A stretch of 64,000 bases of DNA from Nocardiopsis metallicus (GTDB lineage Bacteria > Actinomycetota > Actinomycetes > Streptosporangiales > Streptosporangiaceae), in assembly GCF_014201115.1 (NCBI RefSeq), contig NZ_JACHDO010000001.1:3596001-3660000 (forward strand), given 5' to 3'. Shown here one piece after another: positions 54,333-62,075 of this stretch; the first letter of the stretch is position 1; each line of letters begins with the position of its first letter. Under the pieces are notes generated by a model, which saw only the letters and a program-made list of their open reading frames with translations, was not told the origin of the DNA and did not search any database. The position numbers and the translations under genes are program-made.

Positions 54333-56018
54333 TCAGGTGCTCTCCCGGAGTCTGAATCGCTGGAGTTTGCCGGTGGCGGTGCGCGGCAGGGAAGGCAGGA
54401 AGACCACCGAGCGCGGGGTCTTGTAGGGGGCGATGCGCGAGCGGACGTGGTCCTTGAGCCGGTCGGCCAGAGCGGTGTCGGCGGTGAGCCCCCGGCGCGG
54501 CACCACGTAGGCGCGCACGGCCAGGCCCCGGTCCGGGTCCCGCGTTCCGACCACCGCGGCCTCCTCCACGTCGGGTGAGGTGAGCAGGGCCTCCTCCACC
54601 TCGGCGGGGGCGATGTTGTATCCGGCGGAGACGATCATGTCGTCGCTGCGCGCCCGGTACCAGAAGTAGCCGTCCTCGTCGCGTACGTAGGTGTCACCGG
54701 TGTGGTTCCAGCCGTGGCGGACGTACTCGCGCTGGCGCTCGTCGGACAGGTAGCGGCAGCCGACCGGACCGCGGACCGCGAGGTGGCCGGGTTCGCCGTC
54801 GGGGACGGGCTTGCCCCCGTCGTCCAGGATCACCGCCTCGAACCCGGGCACGGGGCGTCCGGTGGAGCCGGGGCGCATGTGCTCGTCACTGGCGGAGACG
54901 AAGATGTGCAGCATCTCGGTGGCGCCGATACCGTCGAGCAATCGCACGCCGGTGGCGTCGTACCAGGCCTGCCAGGTGGCGGCGGGCAGGTGTTCCCCGG
55001 CGGAGACGCAGCGGCGCAGGGAGGACAGGTCGCGCCCGTCGAGCCGGGTGAGCATGCTCCGGTAGGCGGTGGGCGCGGTGAACACGACGGAGGCGCCGTG
55101 CTCGGAGACGGCGTCCAGGATCGCCTCGGGGCGCGGGTGTTCGAGGAGGACCGTGGCGGCCCCGGCGCGCATCGGGAAGATCAGGAGTCCGCCGAGGCCG
55201 AAGGTGAAGGCGAAGGGCGGGCTGCCGACGAAGAGGTCGTCCGGGGTCGGCTTGAGGACTTGGGCGGAGTAGGTGTCGGCGACGGCCAGGACGTCGCGGT
55301 GGAAGTGCACGCAGCCCTTGGGCGCGCCGGTGGTGCCGGAGGTGTAGGCGATCATGCACGCGTCGTCGGCGGCGGTGGGCACCGCGGTGAAGCCGGGCGG
55401 GTGGGCGTCGACCCGCGCGGTGAGGTCGCCGTCCTCCTCGCCCCCGTAGACCAGGACGCTCGGGGCCCGGTCCCCGAGCTGGTCGGCGGCGGCGGTGAGG
55501 TCGTCGAGGAAGCGGGCGTCGCAGAGCGCGTGGGTGACCCGGGCGGAGCGGACGATGGTGGAGAGCTCTGCGGCGCGCAGGACCGGCAGGACGGTGACGA
55601 CCACTCCCCCGGCTTTGAGGACCGCGAGCCAGCAGGCGGCCAGCCAGGGCGAGTTGGGCCCGCGCAGCAGCACCCTCTCCCCCGGTCGCAGGCCGCGCTC
55701 GTCCACCAGGACGCGGGCGATCCGGTCCACCCGGTCCCGGAGCCGGCCGTAGGTGAGGGTCTCGTGCTCGCCGACCACGCAGCGGCGGTCCGCGCCGAAG
55801 CGGGCGATGGTGCCGTCGAGCAGTTCCTCGGCGCAGTTGAGCGGGTCCGGGTGGTCCAGCGGCCGGATCAGCGGCCACTCCTCGGCCGGGGGCAGGTGAT
55901 CCCGGGTGAAGGTGTCCTCGTGGGCCGTGGGTGAGAGCGGCGCGGCCGGGAGGCCGTGCTCCGGAAGCGACGGCCGGTCAGCCGGGTTCGGGTTCCGGTT
56001 CGGGTCGGGGTTCGACAT
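54333..56018 (-). CDS. Aryl-CoA ligase (benzoate/2-aminobenzoate type)
   Basis: A 561-residue AMP-forming ligase. The P-loop AYTSGTTGAPKGCVHFHRD is near residue 215, then GIGATEMLHIFVSA near 330, WNHTGDTYVRDEDGYFWY near 430, and the C-terminal Lys in PRTATGKLQRFRLRE. GIGATE MLHIF and the GCVHFHRD variant are typical of benzoate-CoA/2-aminobenzoate-CoA ligases. It should activate anthranilate, salicylate or benzoate to the CoA thioester, the substrate of the next enzyme. A 35-residue Pro/Asn-rich N-terminus precedes the fold. It sits 44 bp after the dehydrogenase gene and 94 bp before the hydroxylase gene. Confidence 0.88.
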   Translation of the reverse strand: MSNPDPNRNPNPADRPSLPEHGLPAAPLSPTAHEDTFTRDHLPPAEEWPLIRPLDHPDPLNCAEELLDGTIARFGADRRCVVGEHETLTYGRLRDRVDRIARVLVDERGLRPGERVLLRGPNSPWLAACWLAVLKAGGVVVTVLPVLRAAELSTIVRSARVTHALCDARFLDDLTAAADQLGDRAPSVLVYGGEEDGDLTARVDAHPPGFTAVPTAADDACMIAYTSGTTGAPKGCVHFHRDVLAVADTYSAQVLKPTPDDLFVGSPPFAFTFGLGGLLIFPMRAGAATVLLEHPRPEAILDAVSEHGASVVFTAPTAYRSMLTRLDGRDLSSLRRCVSAGEHLPAATWQAWYDATGVRLLDGIGATEMLHIFVSASDEHMRPGSTGRPVPGFEAVILDDGGKPVPDGEPGHLAVRGPVGCRYLSDERQREYVRHGWNHTGDTYVRDEDGYFWYRARSDDMIVSAGYNIAPAEVEEALLTSPDVEEAAVVGTRDPDRGLAVRAYVVPRRGLTADTALADRLKDHVRSRIAPYKTPRSVVFLPSLPRTATGKLQRFRLREST

Positions 56019-56062
56019 GCTGGACCTCCGGTGGGCGGGGTTCTACAGCCGGGTCTGTGGCG

Positions 56063-57208
56063 TTACATGTGGCGGGCGATGATCTGACGCTGGACCTCCG
56101 AGGCACCCTCGTAGATACGCGGGGCGCGCACCTCGCGGTAGAGGTGTTCGAGCAGGTGGCCCCGGTGCAGGGCGCGGGCGCCGTGCAGCTGTACCGCGGC
56201 GTCCACCACGTACTGGGCCGTCTCGGTGGCGAAGAGCTTGGCCATGGCGGCCTTGAGGGTGACGTCGGGGCCAGCGGAGTCGTACTCCCGCGCCGCCGCG
56301 TAGACGAGCAGCCGGGCGGCCTCGGTGCGGGTGGCCATCTCGGCCAGGGTGTGGGCGACCGTCTGGAGGCGGCGCAACGGGCCGCCGAAGGCGCTGCGGT
56401 GGTCGGTGTGCTCCATGGCCGCGGCCAGCGCGGCGTCGGCCATCCCCACCGCGAAGGCGCCGACGCTGGGGCGGAACAGGTCCAGGGTGCGCATGGCGAC
56501 GGTGAACCCCTGGTCGGGGATACCGACGACATCCTGCGGGCCTACCTCGACCCCGTCGAAGACCAGGTGGCCCAGGGCGTGCGGGGAGAGCATCTCCAGA
56601 GGGCTGCCGGAGAGTCCCGGGCGGTCGCCGGGGACGCAGAAGGCGGTCACGCCGCGGGAGCGCGTCCCGGGGGTGGTACGGGCGAAGACGGTGTAGAAGT
56701 CGGCGTCGGGGGCGTTGGAGATCCAGGTCTTCTCGCCGTGCAGGCGCCAGCCGTCTCCGAGGGGTTCGGCGCGCAGTGCCAGGGCCGCGGCGTCCGAGCC
56801 CGCGTCGGGTTCGGTGAGGGCGAAGGCGGCCACGGCCCGGCCCGCGGCGGCTTCGGGGACCCAGCGTCGGCGTTGGCTTTCGGTTCCGGACTGCAGGAGC
56901 GGGTAGGTGCCCAGACCCTGGAGGGCGAGGGCGGTCTCGGCGTGGGTGTCGGTGCGGGCCAGGTGCTCGCGCAGCAGGCACAGGCGGGTCGCGGGCGCCT
57001 CACGCAGGGGGCCGTCGTCCGCGGTACCGGGGAAGAGCGCCGGGAGGAGGCCCGCGTCGCCGAGACGGAGCAGCAGGGCGCGGTCCACCCGGCCGGGTTC
57101 GGCCGCCGGTGCGGTGTCCGTCCCGGACGGTGCGGCGGTGATTTCGGCGGCGCGCGCCCGGACCCAGCGCGCGAACTCGTGATCGGTCTCGTTCCGGGGG
57201 ATCCCCAT
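56063..57208 (-). CDS. Acyl-CoA dehydrogenase of the aryl-CoA cluster
   Basis: A 381-residue FAD dehydrogenase. AFALTEPDAGSDAAALALRA near residue 130 and the C-terminal catalytic segment RIYEGASEVQRQIIARHM, with Glu in YEG, are clear. ATG 57208 has GAGGT upstream; longer in-frame starts lack one. It opens the first catabolic operon behind a TTGACG/TACATT promoter. In the proposed pathway it would oxidise a cyclic or opened acyl-CoA produced after hydroxylation and reduction. Confidence 0.88.
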   Translation of the reverse strand: MGIPRNETDHEFARWVRARAAEITAAPSGTDTAPAAEPGRVDRALLLRLGDAGLLPALFPGTADDGPLREAPATRLCLLREHLARTDTHAETALALQGLGTYPLLQSGTESQRRRWVPEAAAGRAVAAFALTEPDAGSDAAALALRAEPLGDGWRLHGEKTWISNAPDADFYTVFARTTPGTRSRGVTAFCVPGDRPGLSGSPLEMLSPHALGHLVFDGVEVGPQDVVGIPDQGFTVAMRTLDLFRPSVGAFAVGMADAALAAAMEHTDHRSAFGGPLRRLQTVAHTLAEMATRTEAARLLVYAAAREYDSAGPDVTLKAAMAKLFATETAQYVVDAAVQLHGARALHRGHLLEHLYREVRAPRIYEGASEVQRQIIARHM

Positions 57209-57254
57209 GGGTGACCTCGACTCTCGTTGGGTACGTGATCCACCCCACATCGCA

Positions 57255-57282
57255 AATGTACAATAAGCATGACGACCGTCAA
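57255..57282 (-). promoter_or_regulatory. Promoter of the first catabolic operon
   Basis: On the minus strand TTGACG (57277-57282) and TACATT (57255-57260) are spaced by 16 bases. The PaaX-type gene starts on the other strand at 57308, so both promoters share about 100 bp, and the regulator probably binds here. The second operon has the same -10 sequence, TACATT. Confidence 0.6.
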
Positions 57283-57307
57283 GAGAGCTATATGAGGAGA
57301 TTCAACG

Positions 57308-58243
57308 GTGCGCTCAGCCCCCGGTGACGGGGAGGACCGTCCGAGGACCGGACCAACCGGCCGATATCGTGTCCGCGTGACGTCCAACAGCGGCCAGGCG
57401 GCCGACACCGAGCGCCGGCGGCCCAGGTCCCTGATCGTCTCCTTCTTCGGCTCCTACGCCCGTGACGTGGGCGGGTGGATCGGGGTGGCCGACCTCATCG
57501 CGCTGATGTCCGGGCTCGACGTGGACGGCCCCGCCGTCCGCTCCGCCGTCTCCCGGCTCAAACGCCGCGGCCTGCTGACCCCCGAACGCCTCGGCGGGGC
57601 GGCCGGGTACCGCCTGTCCGACGAGGGGCGCCGCATCCTCGCCGAGGGGGACCAGCGCATCTTCGGCCACCGCGTCGCCCGCGTCGAGGACGGCTGGGTG
57701 CTCGTGGTCTTCTCCGTGCCCGAGTCCGAGCGGCGCCGCCGGCACGCCCTGCGCAGCCAGCTCACCCGGCTCGGCTTCGGCACCACCGCCGCCGGGGTGT
57801 GGATCGCCCCCGCCCATCTGACCGACCAGGCCCGCGGGGCGCTGCGGGAGCTGGGCCTGGAGCCCTACGCGGAGCTCTTCCACGCCTCCCACCTGGACTT
57901 TCGCGAGCTGACCGAGTCCGTTGCCCGCTGGTGGGACCTGCCCGCGTTCCAGGCGATGTACGAGGGCTTCCTCGACGAGTACGAACCCGTGCTGGAGCGG
58001 TGGCGGCGGATGGGCGGACCGCTCGGGGCGCAGGAGCGCAAACAGGCGTTCGCCGACCATCTGCGCACGGTCGACGCCTGGCGGAGGCTGCCCTACCTGG
58101 ACCCGGGGCTGCCGCCCGAGCTGCTCCCGGAGCCCTGGGCGGGCAGCCGTGCGGCCCGGGTGTTCTTCGACCTCCACACGCTGCTCCAGCCCCTGGGGCT
58201 GAGCGAGGTGCGTAGCGTCATCGCGTTCTCGAAGTTCCGCTGA
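57308..58243 (+). CDS. PaaX-family regulator
   Basis: A 311-residue repressor of the PaaX type. The N-terminal winged helix includes SLIVSFFGSYARDVGGWIGV and GPAVRSAVSRLKRRGLL, followed by GGAAGYRLSDEGRRIL; the central part has WVLVVFSVPESERRRRHALR and LGFGTTAAGVWIAPAHL, as in PaaX. PaaX proteins bind DNA until an aryl-CoA releases them, which suits a cluster built on an aryl-CoA ligase. I prefer GTG 57308 (GAGGAG upstream); GTG 57377 after TATCGT is possible. It diverges from the first operon and converges with the second. Confidence 0.88.
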   Translation: MRSAPGDGEDRPRTGPTGRYRVRVTSNSGQAADTERRRPRSLIVSFFGSYARDVGGWIGVADLIALMSGLDVDGPAVRSAVSRLKRRGLLTPERLGGAAGYRLSDEGRRILAEGDQRIFGHRVARVEDGWVLVVFSVPESERRRRHALRSQLTRLGFGTTAAGVWIAPAHLTDQARGALRELGLEPYAELFHASHLDFRELTESVARWWDLPAFQAMYEGFLDEYEPVLERWRRMGGPLGAQERKQAFADHLRTVDAWRRLPYLDPGLPPELLPEPWAGSRAARVFFDLHTLLQPLGLSEVRSVIAFSKFR

Positions 58244-58339
58244 GCCCCGGGCCGCCCGGCCTGCGGTCCCGCTCGGCCGGCGATCCCGCTCGGACCGGGC
58301 ACCGCCCCGACCGAGACACAGCTCAGACCGGGGTCCCGT

Positions 58340-58789
58340 TCACGCCGAGGTCCCGCCCGGACCGGAGTCGGGGATCACGGCGGCGCCGACCAGCTCGACC
58401 AGTGCTCCGGGTTCGAACAGGTCGGTCACCCCCAGCAGCGCCATGGCCGGGTAGTGGCGGCCCAGGCGGGCGCGGTAGGCGCGGCCGATCTCGCGGGCGG
58501 CCGACCGGTAGCCGGGGACGTCGGTGGTGTAGATGGTCAGGCTCACCAGGTGCTCCGGGGCGCCCCCGCAGGCGCGCAGAGCGGTGACGACGTTGTCCAG
58601 GGCGACCCCGAACTGGTCGGGCAGGTCCCGGGCGACCAGCGTGCCGCCGGGCCCCGAGGCGATCTGCCCGGCCAGGTGGACAGCCCTGCCCGGGGCGGGG
58701 ACCACCGCGTGGGAGAACCCCGGGGTGGGGCCGAGTTCGGGCGGGTTGACCAGCGTGTGCGGGCTGGGCGGCAGGTCCGCGGGCTCCAC
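58340..58789 (-). CDS. RidA-family enamine/imine deaminase
   Basis: A 149-residue YjgF/YER057c/UK114 protein. VHLAGQIASGPGG, FGVALDNVVTALRACGG, VSLTIYTTDVPGYRSAAREI and ALLGVTDLFEPGALVELVGA cover the RidA fold; the usual Arg-type active residue position reads DLFEPGALVE, so specificity may differ. GTG 58789 overlaps the hydratase stop by one base. RidA enzymes speed hydrolysis of enamines and imines. In this cluster it may release the amino nitrogen of an anthranilate-derived enamine, which would favour anthranilate over salicylate as substrate. Confidence 0.82.
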   Translation of the reverse strand: MEPADLPPSPHTLVNPPELGPTPGFSHAVVPAPGRAVHLAGQIASGPGGTLVARDLPDQFGVALDNVVTALRACGGAPEHLVSLTIYTTDVPGYRSAAREIGRAYRARLGRHYPAMALLGVTDLFEPGALVELVGAAVIPDSGPGGTSA

Positions 58790-59616
58790 TAGCGCCCCTT
58801 CCACTCGGGTGTCCTGCGGCCGGTGAACGCGGCGTGGAACTCGGCGTAGTCGGCGCTCTTCATCAGCAGGGCCTGGGTCATGGCCTCCAGTTCGATCGCC
58901 CCGGACAGGCTCATGTCGAGTTCCCGGGAGAGCAGCGCCTTGGTCTGGGCGTAGCCGAAGGCGGGCCCCTCGGAGAGCCGGGTGGCCAGCCGGGTGACCG
59001 CCTCGTCCAGTTCGTGGTCGTCCACCAGTTCGCTGACCAGCCCGTACCGGTCGGCCTCGGCGGAGTCGACGGTGTCGCCGAGCATGAGGATCTTGGTGGC
59101 GTTGCCCAGTCCCACCATGCGGGGCAGCAGGTAGGCGGCGCCCATGTCGGCGCCGGACAGGCCGACCCGGGTGAAGAGGAAGGCGAAGCGGGCCGAGCGG
59201 GTGACCACCCGGAAGTCGGCGGCCAGGGCCAGGACCGAGCCCGCCCCGGCGGCGATGCCGTGGATTCCGGCGATCACCGGGACCGGGCACTCGCGCATGG
59301 CCCGGACCACCTCGCCGGTCATCCGGGTGAAGGCGAGCAGGTCGTCGGGGTCCATCTCCAAGGTCCGGCCGATGATCTCGTCGACGTCCCCGCCGGAGCA
59401 GAACCCCTTGCCGCGCCCGCGCAGGACGAGCACTCGGGTGTCGCCCCGGTGCGGGAGTTCGGTCAGCAGGTCGCGCAGGTCGGCGTAGGCCTCGAAGGTC
59501 AGGGCGTTGAGTTTGTCGGGCCGGTCGAGGGTCACGGTGGCCACCCCGCCCTCCCGGTGGAGGTCGAAGTGGTTCCACTGCTCGGTCAGGGGCGCGGACG
59601 CCCGGAAGGGGCTCAT
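58789..59616 (-). CDS. Enoyl-CoA hydratase/isomerase
   Basis: A 275-residue crotonase-fold enzyme. VTLDRPDKLNALTFEAYADL, GKGFCSGGDVDEI (oxyanion hole) and GIHGIAAGAGSVLALAADFR are present. ATG 59616 overlaps the SDR stop by four bases. It should hydrate or hydrolyse a cyclic enoyl-CoA intermediate. It is the middle gene of the second catabolic operon. Confidence 0.9.
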   Translation of the reverse strand: MSPFRASAPLTEQWNHFDLHREGGVATVTLDRPDKLNALTFEAYADLRDLLTELPHRGDTRVLVLRGRGKGFCSGGDVDEIIGRTLEMDPDDLLAFTRMTGEVVRAMRECPVPVIAGIHGIAAGAGSVLALAADFRVVTRSARFAFLFTRVGLSGADMGAAYLLPRMVGLGNATKILMLGDTVDSAEADRYGLVSELVDDHELDEAVTRLATRLSEGPAFGYAQTKALLSRELDMSLSGAIELEAMTQALLMKSADYAEFHAAFTGRRTPEWKGR

Positions 59617-60377
59617 CGGTGGACTCCTCCGCCGTCGATGGTCAGGGACTGGCCGTTGACCCCCCGGGCCAGCGGGCTCGCCAGGTAGGTGACGGCGGCC
59701 GCCACCTCCTCGGGTTCGATGAGTCGGCCCAGCGGGCTCGCCTTGACCAGGGCCTCCTCCGCCTCTTGACGGCCACGGCCGGTGCGCTCGGCGATGCGGG
59801 CCACGGAGCCCTCGGTCATGGGGGTGCGGACGAAGGAGGGGCACACGGCGTTGCTGGTGACGCCGGTGCCCGCGACCTCGGCGGCCACCGCCCGGGCCAG
59901 TCCGAGCATCGCGTGCTTGGAGGCGGTGTAGGCGGCGGTGTAGCGGGAGCCGGTGTGCGCGGCGGTGGAGGCGACGAAGACCACGCGTCCGTCGTCGCGT
60001 TCGAGCATGCCCGGCAGGAGGGCCCTGGTGAGCAGGAACGCGGAGGTGGCGTTGGTGCGCAGGTGGGTTTCCCACAGCTCGAGGCAGGTACGCCGCAGGG
60101 GAGCGCTCTGCGCCATGCCCGCGTTGTTGACCAGCACCGACACCTCTCCCAGGCTTTCGACCAGGGAATCCACCGCCGCTTCGTCGGTGAGGTCGCAGAC
60201 CCGGGAGGTGACTCTGAGCCCGTGGGCGCGGGCTCTGCGTTCCAGGGCGGCCAGTCGTCCGGAATCCCGACCGAGGGCGAACACCTCGTCGCCCTCGCCC
60301 GCCAGGGCGAACACGATGGCCCGCCCGATACCGCCGGAGCCACCGGAGACCACGACACGTCGTTCGGAGTCAGCCAT
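59613..60377 (-). CDS. Short-chain dehydrogenase/reductase
   Basis: A 254-residue SDR. The cofactor loop VVVSGGSGGIGRAIVFAL is at residues 9-26, the NNAG motif at LVNNAGMAQS near 90, and the catalytic YTASK near 155 with Ser in FVASTAAH. It would oxidise the 3-hydroxyacyl-CoA (or ring hydroxyl) formed by the hydratase. ATG 60377 follows TACATT (60384-60389) by six bases, a leaderless start with the same -10 as the first operon, so the two operons may be co-controlled. Confidence 0.9.
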   Translation of the reverse strand: MADSERRVVVSGGSGGIGRAIVFALAGEGDEVFALGRDSGRLAALERRARAHGLRVTSRVCDLTDEAAVDSLVESLGEVSVLVNNAGMAQSAPLRRTCLELWETHLRTNATSAFLLTRALLPGMLERDDGRVVFVASTAAHTGSRYTAAYTASKHAMLGLARAVAAEVAGTGVTSNAVCPSFVRTPMTEGSVARIAERTGRGRQEAEEALVKASPLGRLIEPEEVAAAVTYLASPLARGVNGQSLTIDGGGVHR

Positions 60378-60383
60378 GCCCGG

Positions 60384-60389
60384 AATGTA
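60384..60389 (-). promoter_or_regulatory. -10 box TACATT of the second catabolic operon
   Basis: TACATT on the minus strand, six bases before the SDR ATG; a GTGACG element 18 bases further upstream is a possible -35. The box matches that of the first catabolic operon. Confidence 0.5.
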
Positions 60390-60702
60390 TCACCGACCCA
60401 TGACCATCGTCACTGCTACGACATAACAGCGGTACGCGTGGGCCAGATGACGCAGGTGAGTCGGATGATGCGGGTGAGCCACATGATGGGGGTGAGGCGG
60501 ACCGGTCGGCCAGTGGGAGGCGGGTCGGCCCGGTCGGGAGCGGCCCTCGGCCCCGGAGCGGCCCCGCGCACAGCAACAGCGCCGACGGCGCGGGGCCGTC
60601 GGCGCTGGAGAGGCGAGTGGGGGCGGGTTCCCCCGCCCGGCGTGAACCGGGTTGTCGCCGGGAGGCCTCCGAGCTGGCCCGGAGGGTGCCTCGAGGTGCG
60701 TC
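60390..60702. other. 313-bp spacer with a strong hairpin
   Basis: Between the second catabolic operon and the secreted repeat protein gene. ATGATG-rich short direct repeats lie at 60466-60496, then the 13-bp hairpin at 60577-60607. No gene is evident. Confidence 0.5.
60577..60607 (-). terminator. Perfect hairpin downstream of the secreted repeat protein
   Basis: CAGCGCCGACGGC, loop GCGGG, GCCGTCGGCGCTG: 13 exact pairs, 95 bases after the stop at 60703 on the minus strand. Confidence 0.65.
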
Positions 60703-61674
60703 CTAGAAGGCGGGGCCGGCTTCGAGGGCTTCCTCGATGGTCTCGGCGCGCTGCTCCTCGACGGCTTCCTCGAGGTCGGCTTCGTGCGCCTCGAACTCGG
60801 CGGTCACCTCGGCGGCGAAGGTGCGCAGCGCGACCTCCTGGGTGAGGATGCCGCCGCGCACGCGGTTGTTGTCGCCGATCTGGGCGGTCGGGCTGTTGTC
60901 GGAGGCGGTCAGGTCGCCGCCGACGATGTTGTTGTCGATGTACACGCCGCCGGACACGCCGGTGACCGAGAGGTCGCCGTCGATGTAATTGAGGGAGCTG
61001 GCGAAGCCCTCGCTCTCACCGGCGCCGATGGCGACCGGGCCGTTGCCGCCGGTGTAGGTGGCGTCACCGATGACCTCGCTGTCCACCAGGATGCCGCCGG
61101 AGGCGGCGTCGGTGACGGAGAGGTCGCCGCGGACGACGCTGTCGAAGATGTCCGCGTACTCCACGCCCTCGGCGGACACGCCGCCCAGACGGGAGCCGGT
61201 GACGTAGAGCTCGCCGACGGTGGCGTTGACGGAGGAGGCGGAGGAACCGACCACGAAGACGAAGCCGTCGTTGTCGGCGCCCTCGGCGGCCGCGGCGCTC
61301 AGGGCCGCGACCGAGGTGCCGTCCTCCAGGTAGGTGCCGTAGGCGCCGGTGTTGACGACGTCGCCCTTGACGGAGGTGTCGGAGGCGTCGAAGTAACCAC
61401 CGCTGGAGACGGTCACCTGACCGTCGATCTGGCCGCCGAGGATGTGCAGGTTGGCGTCGCTCTCGACGGTGACCTTGCCCTGGATGGTGGTGCCGTCCAG
61501 GAAGCAGCTAGCGCCGGCCGGAACCTTGAGGTCAGTGGGCAGGGTGATCGCACCTCCGTGTCCCGAGCACAGGGTGACCAGGTCCGCCTGGGCGGGGGCC
61601 GCCATGAGGGTGACGCCGCCGATGGCCAGGGCCGCCGTGGCGGTGGACGCAGCGATCTTGCTCCCGAGCTTCAT
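60703..61674 (-). CDS. Secreted repeat-rich protein, probably beta-helical
   Basis: A 323-residue exported protein. Residues 1-30 are a signal peptide ending APAQA/D. About 32-280 are short repeats with Gly, Asp, Val, Ser and Thr in regular positions: IQGKVTVESDANLHILGGQI, DGQVTVSSGG, VVRGDLSVTDAASGGILVDS, YIDGDLSVTGVSGGVYIDNN, NIVGGDLTASDN. They look like a right-handed beta-helix or bactofilin-like polymer. The last 40 residues are an acidic helix (EAHEADLEEAVEEQRAET). Two cysteines could form a disulphide. AAAGGAA precedes ATG 61674. Function unknown; an extracellular or wall-associated structural protein is likely. Confidence 0.8.
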   Translation of the reverse strand: MKLGSKIAASTATAALAIGGVTLMAAPAQADLVTLCSGHGGAITLPTDLKVPAGASCFLDGTTIQGKVTVESDANLHILGGQIDGQVTVSSGGYFDASDTSVKGDVVNTGAYGTYLEDGTSVAALSAAAAEGADNDGFVFVVGSSASSVNATVGELYVTGSRLGGVSAEGVEYADIFDSVVRGDLSVTDAASGGILVDSEVIGDATYTGGNGPVAIGAGESEGFASSLNYIDGDLSVTGVSGGVYIDNNIVGGDLTASDNSPTAQIGDNNRVRGGILTQEVALRTFAAEVTAEFEAHEADLEEAVEEQRAETIEEALEAGPAF

Positions 61675-62019
61675 GCGGGGGATTTCCTTTCGTCGTGACC
61701 GGTGGGGTCCGACGCTCCTGGTGAGTGTGCGGGAAGAGCGCCGTGTGGACACCACAGAGAAAGTACCGACCCCAAAGCGCTTTGGGAATACTCTTCGGGA
61801 GAAGATTCGCTTCTGTCCAGGTTTCCGGGAGGAAAACGCACGTGGTGGCACATGTGCCGCGGGGCGCGCGAAATCACGGCCGTTACGACGGGGAGGCGTC
61901 CCGCCCCGGACCCGAGGTTTCCGGGCAGCCAACCGTTCCGGGCACCCAACCGTTCCAGGCGCTCGGCCGTTCCCGGCCGCCCGGGCCATTCCGGGCCACC
62001 CCGCCGGGGGTGGGATGGA
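61675..62019. other. 345-bp upstream region of the secreted protein gene
   Basis: Contains the palindrome at 61771-61786 and, further out, tandem CCAACCGTTCC-type repeats near 61928-61970 (CAACCGTTCCGGGCACC then CAACCGTTCCAGGC). No gene is evident; open frames are short and lack ribosome-binding sites. Confidence 0.5.
61771..61786. promoter_or_regulatory. Perfect palindrome CCCAAAGCGCTTTGGG
   Basis: A 16-bp palindrome with a central CG, 97 bases upstream of the secreted protein start and AT-rich relative to its surroundings. It is a probable repressor or activator site; the regulator is not adjacent. Confidence 0.6.
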
Positions 62020-62051
62020 GAATGGCCGCCCGGTCAGCCGGGCGGCCATTC
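62020..62051 (-). terminator. Terminator of proA
   Basis: GAATGGCCGCCCGG, loop TCAG, CCGGGCGGCCATTC: a perfect 14-bp stem 25 bases after the proA stop. Confidence 0.8.
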
Positions 62052-62075
62052 AAGGTCGAACCAACGGTCCGGTGA

